A stretch of DNA of 49,468 bases from an uncultured Bacteroidota bacterium (GCA_902774395.1 CACYIK010000021.1:1-49468); one strand, 5' to 3'. Numbered from the stretch's first letter, positions 7,303 to 18,580 are shown. Translations and numbers: made by a program. Notes: a model not told the origin generated them from the letters alone.

Positions 7303-9657
7303 TTACTTTATAACGATTTTCTTGGTGGCGACAGCGTCAGCAGTGTGGACGCGGAGGAGGTAGAGGCCGGAAGCCAGCGTGCTGACGTCGAGCGTCTGAG
7401 CAGCCGAGTGGCTGAGCACGAGGCGTCCCTGGGCGTCGAAGAGTTCAATCATGCTGCCCTGGGGAAGGCCGTCGATGGTGAGGTGGTCGGTGGCGGGGTT
7501 GGGATAGACCTGGAGCGAGGCGTTGAGGCTGTTGTCGATGCCAAGGGTGGAGCAGCTGACGAAGCAGGGGCGGTAACCCTGGAGGGTGATGGCGACGGTG
7601 GCGTCGCGTGCGGCATCGGCCGTGCTGACGGGGAAGGAAACGGTGCCGTCGGTGGCGAAGGCGGCGCCGAGGAGGGTGCCGTCGGCGGCCACAAGGGCGA
7701 CATAGGCGTTGGGGAGGGTATGGACTTCAACAGAGGCCATCCCTTGGGTGAAGAAGACATAGGGGTTGAGAGTCTGGGCGGTACCCATCCAAGGAAGGAG
7801 CGAGGGATCACCCATCAGCTCGTAAATCTCCCAGTAGTACTGCTTCTGGGCAGAAGAAGAGGAGGAGGAGTTGACGGAGAAGTTGCCGAAGTAGACTATG
7901 GAGCCCATGGTGGCAGCCTGGATGGCGAAGTCTTCACCGTGGGTGTGGAAGAGGCGGTCGTAGATGCCGAGGTGGGCGGAGGAATACAGCGGAGAGGTGC
8001 GGTGGTTGATGTCGTTGCGAATGCCGACAGACCAGTAGAAGTCCTCGGTCCAGTAGGTGGAGTTGGTGCCGCCGATATAGGCCACGGCGCCGGCGTTATT
8101 GCCCTTACGGAGCAGGGCCTCGCCGAAGCACTCGGGCTTGTTGAATTTATTGGAAAGGCAGCAGTTGCCAATCATGATGGAGGGTTTCCCGTTGTTGGTC
8201 ATGGAGGAGACATTGGAGACCTTGAAGGTGGGCTGATGCCAGCGGTCCCAGTCGCCGTGGGCAGTGTAGTTGATCCAGCCGACACCGGTGTTATAGATAC
8301 CGAGGAGGGTGCTGGTGGCGTTGTTGGCGCTGCAGTAGCCGGTGACGGTGACACCCGTGGGGGCGTAGTTGGTGTCGTTCTTGTAGAGGGTGATGTCGTT
8401 GTAGCCGTTGGCGCCATTGATATAGTTATAGGCAATGTAGTCGACGGTGGGGTCGCAGTAGATCCAGGCCTGGTCGATGGACCAACCCGAGGTGGAGTGG
8501 GAGGCGTTGTCTTCGCCCGAGATGAGGGCGGCGCGGCCGAGGTAGGAGTCGTCCTCAAAGTTATACTGCTCATAGAGGAGGGTCTTCTCGACGATGGCGG
8601 CGAGGACGCTGGTGCTGGTGGCAGAGAAGCGGCCCTGGTAGCAGTCGGGCAGGATGTCGCCATCGGTCCAGGTGGCGAAGTAGAGGTCGGTGATGTGGTC
8701 GTTGTCGGGGTCGCTGGACCAGTAGCCAGCGTCGGGCAGCTTGGAGTCGAAGGCGGGCAGCTGGTTGTGGTCGCCGACGAGGAGTAGGAAGGTGGGAGCG
8801 GGAGCCTCAGGCGTGGCATTGTTGTAAAGTCCAGCGAGGTGGCTAGCCAAGGCGGTGTTGGTGCTGATGCCGAGGTCCTGGTAGTAGAGCAGGTCGACCA
8901 TCATGCCCTGACGGCGCTTCCAAGCGGCGAACTGCTCGATGGCATCGCCACGGAGGGCATTGGGCACGGCGATGACCATGCGGATGGGTGCAGAGACCGA
9001 CTTGGCGTCGGCATAGAGGCTGTTGAGGGTGGTGCCCACCGAGAAGGCAGGGCTGTGGTAGCGCTGGTAGTGGTCGAGGGAGCGGTCGACATCGGCATTG
9101 ACATATTCGACAGTGACGTCGGCCGAGCGGCAGACGACGACGGTGTTGGTGACGGGGTTGACCTGCACGGGGCTGAAGCGCAGCAGCGCCAGACGGCGGT
9201 CACGAGCGACACCCATCACTTCGACGCTGGCCAGCGGCAGGCCATAGAAGGCGTCGGTGGCGTAGAGGTCGTCATTGAACAGTATCTTATGCTTCGTGGT
9301 ATCGGACTTGGAGCGGCTGGGCTGAAGGGGAACGACGACGACGTACTTGGAGAACTGGATGGTGTCGTAGACGGCATTGGCGACGGTGACGCGGATGTCG
9401 TCGCAGAAGGGTATCTCGATGACATCGTTGCGGACGGGCAGCGTCGGGGCACCCACCTCGCCACCTGAGGTGTAACCCGGCAGGGTGAGGAGGTTGTAGA
9501 TGCCGTTGTCGGAGACGAGGTGCCGCTCGAGGTCGCCAGTCTTGTAGGAGACCTGGAGGCGGCCGAAGTCATCGGAAACGACGGTCTGCGCCTGGCAAGG
9601 CGACTGATGGAAAGCGAAAGGTGAAAGCAGTGCTGCTATCAAAACTATCTTCTTCAT
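7303..9657 (-). CDS. Gingipain-like C25 cysteine protease with type IX sorting domain
   Basis: A 784-residue secreted protein. It has a signal peptide (about 1-24), a propeptide-like N-terminal region, and a Peptidase_C25 domain with the catalytic histidine in NYTAHGDWD (His467) and the cysteine in IGNCCLSN (Cys499 or Cys500), followed by an Ig-like part. The last 70 residues form a type A type IX secretion sorting domain (VYPNPATDHLTI ... GRLVLS ... GLYLLRV ... KKIVIK). It is expected to be exported by the Por system and either released or attached to the surface via A-LPS. The strongly biased codon use gives long antisense ORFs here that are not genes. Which peptide bonds it cuts (Arg, Lys or others) cannot be seen. 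Confidence 0.93.
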   Translation of the reverse strand: MKKIVLIAALLSPFAFHQSPCQAQTVVSDDFGRLQVSYKTGDLERHLVSDNGIYNLLTLPGYTSGGEVGAPTLPVRNDVIEIPFCDDIRVTVANAVYDTIQFSKYVVVVPLQPSRSKSDTTKHKILFNDDLYATDAFYGLPLASVEVMGVARDRRLALLRFSPVQVNPVTNTVVVCRSADVTVEYVNADVDRSLDHYQRYHSPAFSVGTTLNSLYADAKSVSAPIRMVIAVPNALRGDAIEQFAAWKRRQGMMVDLLYYQDLGISTNTALASHLAGLYNNATPEAPAPTFLLLVGDHNQLPAFDSKLPDAGYWSSDPDNDHITDLYFATWTDGDILPDCYQGRFSATSTSVLAAIVEKTLLYEQYNFEDDSYLGRAALISGEDNASHSTSGWSIDQAWIYCDPTVDYIAYNYINGANGYNDITLYKNDTNYAPTGVTVTGYCSANNATSTLLGIYNTGVGWINYTAHGDWDRWHQPTFKVSNVSSMTNNGKPSIMIGNCCLSNKFNKPECFGEALLRKGNNAGAVAYIGGTNSTYWTEDFYWSVGIRNDINHRTSPLYSSAHLGIYDRLFHTHGEDFAIQAATMGSIVYFGNFSVNSSSSSSAQKQYYWEIYELMGDPSLLPWMGTAQTLNPYVFFTQGMASVEVHTLPNAYVALVAADGTLLGAAFATDGTVSFPVSTADAARDATVAITLQGYRPCFVSCSTLGIDNSLNASLQVYPNPATDHLTIDGLPQGSMIELFDAQGRLVLSHSAAQTLDVSTLASGLYLLRVHTADAVATKKIVIK

Positions 9658-9719
9658 ATTGATTGTATTTTTTATTTTCTGCCTATATATAATATTATGT
9701 ACGCGCGCGAGGGAATTTA

Positions 9720-10397
9720 TTACACCAGGTGGAACATTTTTTCTATCGCGGGACAGGGCGCCTCGATGGTGATGGGGAGATGTGTGACCGGATGCTCGAA
9801 GGAGATGCGGCGTGCGTGGAGGGAGATGGAGCCGTCGTCGTTGCTGCGCGGGGCGCCATACTTGAGGTCGCCCTTGATGGGGCAGCCGATATTGGCGAGC
9901 TGGCAGCGTATCTGATGGTGACGGCCGGTGTGGAGGTTGACGTCGAGGAGGTGGTAGCCGCCGTCGGAGACGGCAATCTCCTTGTATTCGAGGCGCGCCA
10001 GCTTGGCGTTGGGACGCGCCACGGAGAAGACATAGCTCTTGTTGCGCTCCTCGTTCTTGACGAGCCAGTTCTCGAGGGCGCCGACGGGCTGGGGCGGCGC
10101 GTTCTTGACGACAGCCCAGTAGTGCTTCTCGAACTCGCGGGTGCGCACCTTCTCCACCATGCGGCTGAGGGCCTTGGAAGTCTTGGCCAGCAGGACGACG
10201 CCCGAGACCGGACGGTCGAGGCGGTGGATGACACCGCAGAAGACGTTGCCGGGCTTGCCGTCGCGCTCCTTAAGGAAGTCCTTGACGAGGTCGGCAAGAG
10301 AGGGGTCACCCGTCTTATCACCCTGGGTGATCTGTCCCGGGGTCTTGTTGATGGCGATGAGGTGGTTGTCCTCGTATAATATCTGATCGGCGATCAT
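9720..10397 (-). CDS. RluA-family pseudouridine synthase
   Basis: A 225-residue enzyme that converts uridine to pseudouridine in rRNA or tRNA. The family signature GVIHRLDRPVSG is present with catalytic Asp61, as are KTSKALSRM and the late motif LHTGRHHQIRCQLA. There is no N-terminal S4 domain, so the protein is closer to the short RluA/TruC-like type than to RluC/RluD; the target uridine cannot be told. Upstream lies a 229-bp tract of heptamers that separates it from psd, downstream by 62 bp the C25 protease gene. Confidence 0.92.
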   Translation of the reverse strand: MIADQILYEDNHLIAINKTPGQITQGDKTGDPSLADLVKDFLKERDGKPGNVFCGVIHRLDRPVSGVVLLAKTSKALSRMVEKVRTREFEKHYWAVVKNAPPQPVGALENWLVKNEERNKSYVFSVARPNAKLARLEYKEIAVSDGGYHLLDVNLHTGRHHQIRCQLANIGCPIKGDLKYGAPRSNDDGSISLHARRISFEHPVTHLPITIEAPCPAIEKMFHLV

Positions 10398-10626
10398 TTC
10401 AGTGTTTAGTGTTCAGTGTTCAGTGTTCAGTGTTTAGTGTTCAGTGTTTAGTGTTTAGTGTTTAGTGTTCAGTGTTTAGTGTTTAGTGTTTAGTGTTTAG
10501 TGTTCAGTGTTTAGTGTTTAGTGTTCAGTGTTTAGTGTTCAGTGTTCAGTGTTTAGTGTTTAGTGTTCAGTGTTCAGTGTTTAGTGTTTAGTGTTTAGTG
10601 TTTAGTGTTTAGTGTTCAGTGTTTAG
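10398..10626. repeat. Pure heptamer tract, about 32 units (CAGTGTT/TAGTGTT)
   Basis: The whole space between psd and the pseudouridine synthase gene is a 7-bp repeat, with units alternating irregularly between TTCAGTG and TTTAGTG. On the minus (coding) strand it reads CTGAACA/CTAAACA, the same units as at 1000, 4060-4740 and 18660-18730. The tract starts two or three bases from the psd stop codon and reaches the start region of the next gene. Confidence 0.95.
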
Positions 10627-11286
10627 TTAGACGATTTCGGCGATGGGGCTGATGGCGTTCTTGACGCGGTCCTGAAGGCCGACATTGATGGGGAAGTCGA
10701 GGGGCAGGAAGAGGTCGACACGGGAGCCGAAGCGTATGAAGCCAAGCTCCTGGTTCTGCTTCACGCGCTCGCCCTCTTTGGAGTAGCACACGATGCGGCG
10801 TGCCATCACCCCCGCCACCTGGCGGATGAGGATGCGCTTGCCGTTGTCGAGCAGGAGGCCCACCTCGGTACGTTCGTTGAGGTCGCTGCTCTTGGGATAG
10901 GAGGCCACAAAGTAGTTGCCGCGGCGGAACTTGACATACTCGACGAGGCCGTCGCAGGGGTAGCGGTTGACATGGACGTCGGTGCCGCTCATGAAGATGG
11001 AGACCTGTATGCAGTCGTCCTTGATATAGTGCTTCTCATAGACCTGCTCGATGGTGACGATGGTGCCGTCGGCAGGCGAGATGATCTCGGAAGGGCTCTC
11101 GGTGAAGATGCGCCGCGGAATACGGAAGAAGGCCGTCACCAAGACGAAGAGCACCGTCAGGCCGGCGACAAAGAGGTAATGTACAACGTTCCAGTCGCGC
11201 ACTAAGAAGAGCATGAGGGCGACAATGAGGAACGAGAGTCCAAAGGTGATAAAGATGATTTTCTTTCCTTCGCGGTGTATTTTCAT
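10627..11286 (-). CDS. psd: Phosphatidylserine decarboxylase, short type
   Basis: A 219-residue membrane-associated enzyme making phosphatidylethanolamine from phosphatidylserine. Two N-terminal hydrophobic helices (about 10-48) precede the core with SPADGTI and SGTDVHVNRYP. The self-cleavage site that creates the pyruvoyl group is FGS at residues 186-188 (RFGSRVD), the form seen in the short bacterial/archaeal type instead of LGST. It follows cdsA by 20 bp on the same strand, so two steps of phospholipid synthesis are co-transcribed. The gene ends against a heptamer tract. Confidence 0.94.
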   Translation of the reverse strand: MKIHREGKKIIFITFGLSFLIVALMLFLVRDWNVVHYLFVAGLTVLFVLVTAFFRIPRRIFTESPSEIISPADGTIVTIEQVYEKHYIKDDCIQVSIFMSGTDVHVNRYPCDGLVEYVKFRRGNYFVASYPKSSDLNERTEVGLLLDNGKRILIRQVAGVMARRIVCYSKEGERVKQNQELGFIRFGSRVDLFLPLDFPINVGLQDRVKNAISPIAEIV

Positions 11287-11306
11287 GATTCAGAGGAGGC
11301 GTTGGT

Positions 11307-12160
11307 TTATTGGAAATAGGCGACGAGGGTGATGTAGGCGTAGACGAACGGCATGATGATGAGGAGGCTGTCGAAGCGGTCGAGGAAGCCGCCGTGGCCG
11401 GGCATGATGCTGCCGCTGTCCTTGACGTCGACGGAGCGTTTGAGCATGCTCTCGACGAGGTCGCCGAGGGTGTCGACGACGCTGCAGATGAGGCCCAGGA
11501 CGAGCCACTGGTAGCGACCGATGCCGGGCTGGATGACGGGACCAAGGAAGAAGGCCAGCAGCAGCGTGACCAGCACGCCGAAGGCCGTGCCCTCCCAGGT
11601 CTTGCCGGGGGAGTGGCGCTGCCACATCTTGTGGCGCCCGAAGAGGGAGCCTCCAATGTAAGCGGCGGAGTCGTTGACCCACACCATCAGGATGACCATG
11701 AGCAGCAGACGTGTGCCCACCTCGGGGATGAGCATGAGCATCAGACTCAGCGGCCAGCCGATATAGAAGAAGGGCACCAGGCTGTAGGCTGCCTCACGGA
11801 AGGGCTGCTCGCTGCGGCCCCAGAGCTGGATGATGGCCGCGAGGGCGAAGAGCATGGGCATCACGGCGATGAGGACGAGCATGAGGCTGAAGCCCGCCAC
11901 CATGTTGAGCATGGGCAGGAAGCCCTGTATCAGCACGATAGCCACGGCGAGGGAATAGCCCAGCACCTTGCAGGGCGTCGAGCCCTGCCGGCCCACCATG
12001 CGGAAGAACTCATAGGTGCAGCCCACGGTGACGAAGACCAGGAAGGCCGTGAAGATGAGCATACCAGCCTTGACATCTTTCAGCAGCCATCCGCTGAGGA
12101 GGGTGCCGAGGAAGAGCAGCACATAGACTGCCGCGCTGGCGGTGCGAATCCAGAAGGTTT

Positions 12161-12164
<4 letters not shown>
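11307..12164 (-). CDS. cdsA: Phosphatidate cytidylyltransferase
   Basis: A 285-residue integral membrane enzyme that makes CDP-diacylglycerol from phosphatidate and CTP. It has about eight predicted membrane helices and the C-terminal family signature KDSGSIMPGHGGFLDRFDS (PGHGG begins near residue 255). Its ATG overlaps the ftsH stop (ATGA at 12164-12161), so it is translationally coupled to ftsH, and psd follows. Confidence 0.95.
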
Positions 12165-14248
<2,084 letters not shown>

Positions 14249-14267
14249 TCACTTTAAACTTTAAACC

Positions 14268-14627
14268 TTAAATCTTCACCTCCTCGCCGTCGCTCCACAG
14301 TTCGTCGAGACGGAAGAAGGCGCGCTTGTCCTTCTGGAAGATATGTACCACGACGTCGAAGTAGTCCATCAGAATCCACTCGGCGTTGTTGTAGCCTTCA
14401 ATCTTGTGGGGGTTGAGGCCGGTGGCCTTCTTCACCGTCTCGAAGACGGCGTCGCTGAGGGCGCTGACATGCGACGGCACGTTGCCCGTGGCGATGACGA
14501 AGTACTCGGCAGGTGCCCCATGCACCTTCCTCAAATCGAGGACACGGATGTCCTCACCTTTCTTAGTGTCGAGGGCCTGCGCCACCAGACGCGCCAGCAC
14601 CTCGGATTCTCTTTCTTTATTATTCAT
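14268..14627 (-). CDS. rsfS: Ribosomal silencing factor RsfS
   Basis: A 119-residue member of the RsfS/Iojap family, which binds ribosomal protein L14 and blocks joining of the ribosomal subunits when nutrients are scarce. Family motifs are seen: DIRVLDLRKVHGAPAEYFVI, ATGNVPSHVSAL, and the late WILMDYFDVVVHIF. The length is normal. It sits directly upstream of ftsH, a common pairing in Bacteroidetes. Confidence 0.96.
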   Translation of the reverse strand: MNNKERESEVLARLVAQALDTKKGEDIRVLDLRKVHGAPAEYFVIATGNVPSHVSALSDAVFETVKKATGLNPHKIEGYNNAEWILMDYFDVVVHIFQKDKRAFFRLDELWSDGEEVKI

Positions 14628-14664
14628 TCTAAATGTTTAGTTCTTACTTCTTAGTTCTTAGCTC

Positions 14665-15120
14665 TCAGTTCTTAATCACTTCCGCCGAGAGGGTACGCTG
14701 ACCGTCGGTCTCGACAATCTCCACACGCACATACTCCTCTGGCAGCAGCTCTTCTATCTTCTCCGTCCACTCGGTGAAGCAGTAGCATCCGCTGTAGAAA
14801 TACTCCTCGTAGCCGATGTCGTAAGCCTCGGCGAGGTTCTTGAGGCGGTAGAAGTCGAAGTGGTAGACAGGCTCACTTTTAGTGAGGAGTGATGAGTGAG
14901 GAGTGAGGAGGGGGCGGCTGTACTCATTGACGATGGCGAAGGTCGGGCTGCAGACGTTGTCCTCGACACCCAGGGCGGCACAGAGCTCCTTGATGAGCGT
15001 GGTCTTCCCTACCCCCATCTTGCCAAAGAAGGCGAAGAAGCGCTCCTCGGGGAAAGCCCCCAACAACTCCTTTGCCACCTGCGGCAGTTGTTCTATATTG
15101 CTAATCTTAACGTTAATCAT
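14665..15120 (-). CDS. tsaE: tRNA threonylcarbamoyladenosine biosynthesis ATPase TsaE, with repeat insertion
   Basis: A 151-residue P-loop ATPase needed with TsaB and TsaD to make t6A37 in tRNAs. Walker A is at 33-41 (GKMGVGKTT), followed by CSPTFAIVNEY and the family motif YHFDFYRL, and FTEWTEKI near the end. About eleven residues between the last two blocks (RPLLTPHSSLL, about 69-79) are encoded by CTCACTC-type heptamers (14878-14912) and are absent from the usual family. The final residues and stop (VIKN*) are also within a CTAAGAA/CTGAGAG heptamer tract that runs through 14637-14675. The insertion lies in a loop, so function is probably kept. Confidence 0.93.
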   Translation of the reverse strand: MINVKISNIEQLPQVAKELLGAFPEERFFAFFGKMGVGKTTLIKELCAALGVEDNVCSPTFAIVNEYSRPLLTPHSSLLTKSEPVYHFDFYRLKNLAEAYDIGYEEYFYSGCYCFTEWTEKIEELLPEEYVRVEIVETDGQRTLSAEVIKN

Positions 15121-15140
15121 TAACCATTAATCATTAACCA

Positions 15141-15683
15141 TTACCCTCTCAGTCTGTCTGCTGCACGCACCAGTGCCTCGTCTCTGCGGATGGCACGCTG
15201 TGCCAGGAAGAGGAACACCAGCGACGCCAGGGGAAGGAAGGCGCTGACGCCCCACGACACATGCGACTCAGTCTGGGTAAACATCAGCATCAATGGGTCG
15301 GAATAGGCATCCACCGCCCAGAAGAAGAGCAGGAAAGCATAGACTACGTTCAGCAGGAATGCCACGGAGACCATGCGCATCTGCAGGGTACGGCGCTTGT
15401 AGAGGAAGATGCTCAGCAGCGTCAGAGCCATCACTACGCAGACCATCGTGACCAACGGCCACATCGAGGGGGCCTGCTCGCCCTGGTAATACTGCACCAC
15501 CGGCTCGCCGGCAGCGAGGGCCTTGCTGAAATCGGGGCCGTCCTTGGGCAGCAGGTCGAGCTGGGCAACCACCTTCTGGCTCTCGGTGAAATCAATGGTA
15601 TAACTGGCCACGGGGAACAGGAAGCAGAGTCCCAGACACACCACGGCCAAAAACATCCATAAAGATTGAATTCTCTGAATCAT
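15141..15683 (-). CDS. DUF4293 family membrane protein
   Basis: A 180-residue protein with four predicted membrane helices, starting MIQRIQSLWMFLAVVCLGLCF, the hallmark opening of the Bacteroidetes-only family DUF4293. No function is known. A moderately conserved acidic/polar loop (about 30-70) lies between helices 1 and 2. It precedes tsaE by 20 bp; this gap is itself a heptamer run (CATTAATCATTAACC type, 15111-15142). Confidence 0.9.
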   Translation of the reverse strand: MIQRIQSLWMFLAVVCLGLCFLFPVASYTIDFTESQKVVAQLDLLPKDGPDFSKALAAGEPVVQYYQGEQAPSMWPLVTMVCVVMALTLLSIFLYKRRTLQMRMVSVAFLLNVVYAFLLFFWAVDAYSDPLMLMFTQTESHVSWGVSAFLPLASLVFLFLAQRAIRRDEALVRAADRLRG

Positions 15684-15782
15684 TTGTTAGTTTTAGGTTT
15701 TTAAGTTTTACGTTTTAGGGATTATGTGGTTTAATTTTTATTGGGTAAGCAGGCGTCCCGCCTGCATTTCAATTCTCAATTT

Positions 15783-16922
15783 TCAATTCTCAATTTTCAA
15801 CTCCCCCATCTCGCGGCCCTTGTCGACCACCACGCCGCCACGGACGAAGAGGTATCCGGGGTTGCCGCGCAGGATGGTCTTGATGGCCGTGGCATCGGTG
15901 AGGTAGTACTCCACATCCGTCATACTGTGGTCGATGAGCCATCCGGGAATACAGTCGGGGTCGGACGACAGCACCACTGCCGAGAAACCCTTCTCCATGG
16001 CCATATCGACAGCCTTCCGCATATCGGCGGCAGCCTGCTCGTCGACGGCATCCAGGTCGTAGACGGTGATGATCAGCGTCCCTTCCTCGGAGGTGAGCAT
16101 CTCGACGGCATGGTCGGCATTCTCATGGTCCATCATCGAGAAGCCGTCGGCCTTCACCTCGAAGGGCGGCACATGCCACATGGTGTCGTAACGCCACGTC
16201 ATGGTGTCGCGGCTGTAGGCGTTCCACGCCGTGTCCCACTCGCCGGTCTTGTAGCGCAACTCCTGCGGCTCGCCGGTCTGCTTGTTGACATAGCGTATCA
16301 CATTCAGTTCCTCCTGCTCCGTCACCACCTTGTTGCCGACCTTCCAGGGACGGAAGTCGATGACGGGCTCGTGCTTGATATTGTAGACACAGAAGACCAC
16401 CATGGCCACCAGGGCAAGGACCACCACGATGAGGTCGCGCTCCATACGGCGCTGCTTGCGGTGGTTGCGGGTCAGGAAGATGACCACCGTGAAGACGTCG
16501 AGCACGACATTCTTCCAGAAGGTCTCCCAGTTGGAGAGCTTGATGGCGTCGCCGAAACAGCCGCAGTCCTTCACCAAGTCGGTCATGGCGTCGTAGAACG
16601 TCGAGCAGGTGAAGAAGAGCATCATGGCCGACAGCAGCCAGGCCGACAGCACACGGAAGGCGTTGGTGATGAGCATCACACCCACCAGGAATTCGGCGCA
16701 TATCAGCGCCACGGCGAGGAATCCCGCCAGCGGCAGTGCCCACTCGAAACTGGAGCCGAAGAGCTCCCAACTTGTCATATAGTCCTCCACCTTGAACATC
16801 GTCCCCATGGGGTCGACACCCTTGACGAACGACGAGAAGAGGAACACCAAGCCCACAATCCAGCGCGACACGACATTCAGCGTGTTGCTCAACTTAGTCT
16901 CTTTTATTTCAATCTTTTTCAT
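15783..16922 (-). CDS. BT_3928-like DoxX family membrane protein with thioredoxin-like C-terminal part
   Basis: A 379-residue protein. Residues about 15-155 form four membrane helices of the DoxX/MauE type, with a DCGCFGD motif typical of the group near residue 120. The C-terminal part (about 180-379) looks like a periplasmic thioredoxin-like domain without a CXXC pair. Such proteins lie beside DUF1599 genes in Bacteroidetes, as here; the function is unknown, perhaps redox or respiratory-quinone related (inference). The last six codons and the stop (ELKIEN*) are formed by TTGAAAA/TTGAGAA heptamers, so the C-terminus has been rewritten by a repeat tract (15768-15802). Confidence 0.85.
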   Translation of the reverse strand: MKKIEIKETKLSNTLNVVSRWIVGLVFLFSSFVKGVDPMGTMFKVEDYMTSWELFGSSFEWALPLAGFLAVALICAEFLVGVMLITNAFRVLSAWLLSAMMLFFTCSTFYDAMTDLVKDCGCFGDAIKLSNWETFWKNVVLDVFTVVIFLTRNHRKQRRMERDLIVVVLALVAMVVFCVYNIKHEPVIDFRPWKVGNKVVTEQEELNVIRYVNKQTGEPQELRYKTGEWDTAWNAYSRDTMTWRYDTMWHVPPFEVKADGFSMMDHENADHAVEMLTSEEGTLIITVYDLDAVDEQAAADMRKAVDMAMEKGFSAVVLSSDPDCIPGWLIDHSMTDVEYYLTDATAIKTILRGNPGYLFVRGGVVVDKGREMGELKIEN

Positions 16923-16967
16923 CTTTCATTAAACAGTTTGACGTTGATACGTTAATACGTTTGACGT

Positions 16968-17055
16968 TCATCATTCATCACTCATCACTCCTCATTCATC
17001 ACTCATCACTCCTCACTCATCACTCATCACTCATCACTCCTCATTCATCACTCCT
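16968..17055. repeat. CTCATCA/CTCCTCA/TTCATCA heptamer tract
   Basis: About twelve heptamers between the BT_3928-like gene and the DUF1599 gene. The tract supplies the last codons and the stop of the DUF1599 gene (minus strand GAG GAG TGA). Confidence 0.9.
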
Positions 17056-17644
17056 CATTTTCCTCCGTCAGGCGGACCAGGCAGAAGAGCGAGTAGTTGA
17101 TGATATCCATGTAGCCGCCCTCGACGCCTTCGCTGACGAGGGTCTTTCCGTCATTGTCCTCGATCTGCTTGATGCGCAGCAGCTTCATCAGGATGAGGTC
17201 GACCATCGAGCTGATGCGCATCTGGCGCCAGGCCTCGCCATAGTCGTGATTCTTGTCCATCATCAGGTCCAGCACCTGCTTCGTCTGCTCGTCGTAGAGC
17301 GCCATAGCCTTCTCCAACGGCAGCTCCAACAGTGCCTTGCACTCCTCTGCGCTCCCTTGCACTCCCTTGCACTCCAGCTTTTGCTGTATCAGCGCCATCA
17401 CGGCATAGTTGACCATGGCGACGAACTCGCCGCGCACGTCGTCACCCACACGGTTCTCGCCACTCTCTTGTATGCTGCGGATACGGTTGGCCTTGATAAA
17501 AATCTGGTCCGTCAGCGACGGCAGACGCAAGATGCGCCACGAGGTGCCATAGTCGCGCGTCTTCTTCTCAAAGAGCGCACGGCAGGCCGCCACCTCGGCT
17601 TCCATCTCGCTACGGGTATCTCTATTTACTGTATTTTTAACCAT
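17048..17644 (-). CDS. DUF1599 domain protein
   Basis: A 198-residue soluble protein with two related halves, each containing a block of the kind (K/N)(T/H)DYG.(S/A)WR(I/Q)(L/M)R followed by D(Q/L)I..K..RI..I(Q/E). This duplication is the mark of DUF1599, a Bacteroidetes family likely related to all-alpha nucleotide pyrophosphohydrolases or MazG-like folds (inference). Between the halves, residues about 95-110 (CKGVQGSAEECK) are encoded by a 10-bp repeat (CACTCCCTTG type, 17341-17375). It is the first gene of the leftward series; folP is divergent 97 bp away, an arrangement seen in other Bacteroidales. Confidence 0.87.
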   Translation of the reverse strand: MVKNTVNRDTRSEMEAEVAACRALFEKKTRDYGTSWRILRLPSLTDQIFIKANRIRSIQESGENRVGDDVRGEFVAMVNYAVMALIQQKLECKGVQGSAEECKALLELPLEKAMALYDEQTKQVLDLMMDKNHDYGEAWRQMRISSMVDLILMKLLRIKQIEDNDGKTLVSEGVEGGYMDIINYSLFCLVRLTEENEE

Positions 17645-17741
17645 AATTTATCTAAAACGACGACCCTATCTTTTTATTGTATAAAATATAAAAAAAATAT
17701 TTCCACACAATATTGGCCGTCCTGATGCGTTATTAGTCATT

Positions 17742-18578
17742 ATGAACTTTACACCCTTTTCCATCACTGTCCACGGCAAGCTCGTCAACTTCGACCGTCC
17801 CGCCGTCATGGGCATCCTCAACATCACCCCCGACTCGTTCTACGACGGTGGCCGCCACACCACCCCCGACGCCTTCCTGGCACACGCCCGCCAGCTCCTG
17901 GTCGACGGCGCCGACATCATCGACATCGGAGCCTCCTCCTCGCGTCCCGGAGCACAGCTGATACCCCCCGACGAAGAGGCGCGGCGCCTCGTCGAGGCCG
18001 TCACCCTCATCCGCAAGGAGCACCCCGACGCCATCCTCTCCGTCGACACCTGCTACTCCCTCCCCGCCAGCAAGGCCATCGAGGCTGGAGCCGACATCAT
18101 CAACGACATCTCGGGAGGCATGTTCGACGACCAGATGTTCACGACGGTGGCCGCACTGCAAGTGCCCTATATCCTCATGCACAACAGAGCATTGCCCTCT
18201 GAGATGCAGCAACATACAGGCTACGACGACATCGTCGACGACCTGACGAAATATTTCTCCTCCAAGCTCGACACCCTCTACCGCCTCGGCGTCAAAGACA
18301 TCTGGATTGACCCGGGCTTCGGCTTCGCCAAGAGCGTCGAGGAAAACTACGAGCTGCTGCACCGCCTCGACGAACTCACCACGCTCTTCCGCGAACCCCT
18401 GCTCACCGCCCTCAGCCGCAAGAGCATGATATACAAACCTCTCGGCATCACGCCCGACGACGCCCTCGACGGCACCATAGCCCTCGACGCCGTGGCACTG
18501 GAAAAAGGCAGCCGCCTGCTCCGCGTCCACGACCCCAAACCCGCCATCCAAAGCATCCGTCTTCTCTGTAACCACTAA
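17742..18578 (+). CDS. folP: Dihydropteroate synthase
   Basis: A 278-residue TIM-barrel enzyme joining dihydropterin pyrophosphate and p-aminobenzoate in folate synthesis; the target of sulfonamides. Motifs in order: VMGILNITPDSFYDGG, DIIDIGASSSRPGA, LSVDTCY, DIINDISGG, ILMHNRALP (in place of the common MH.(R/K)G.P), IDPGFGFAKSVEENYELL and ALSRKSMI. The length is normal. The divergent gap to DUF1599 (17645-17741) is AT-rich without a clear TAnnTTTG box. cdaA follows after a repeat tract, as is usual in the order. Confidence 0.96.
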   Translation: MNFTPFSITVHGKLVNFDRPAVMGILNITPDSFYDGGRHTTPDAFLAHARQLLVDGADIIDIGASSSRPGAQLIPPDEEARRLVEAVTLIRKEHPDAILSVDTCYSLPASKAIEAGADIINDISGGMFDDQMFTTVAALQVPYILMHNRALPSEMQQHTGYDDIVDDLTKYFSSKLDTLYRLGVKDIWIDPGFGFAKSVEENYELLHRLDELTTLFREPLLTALSRKSMIYKPLGITPDDALDGTIALDAVALEKGSRLLRVHDPKPAIQSIRLLCNH

Positions 18579-18580
18579 AG

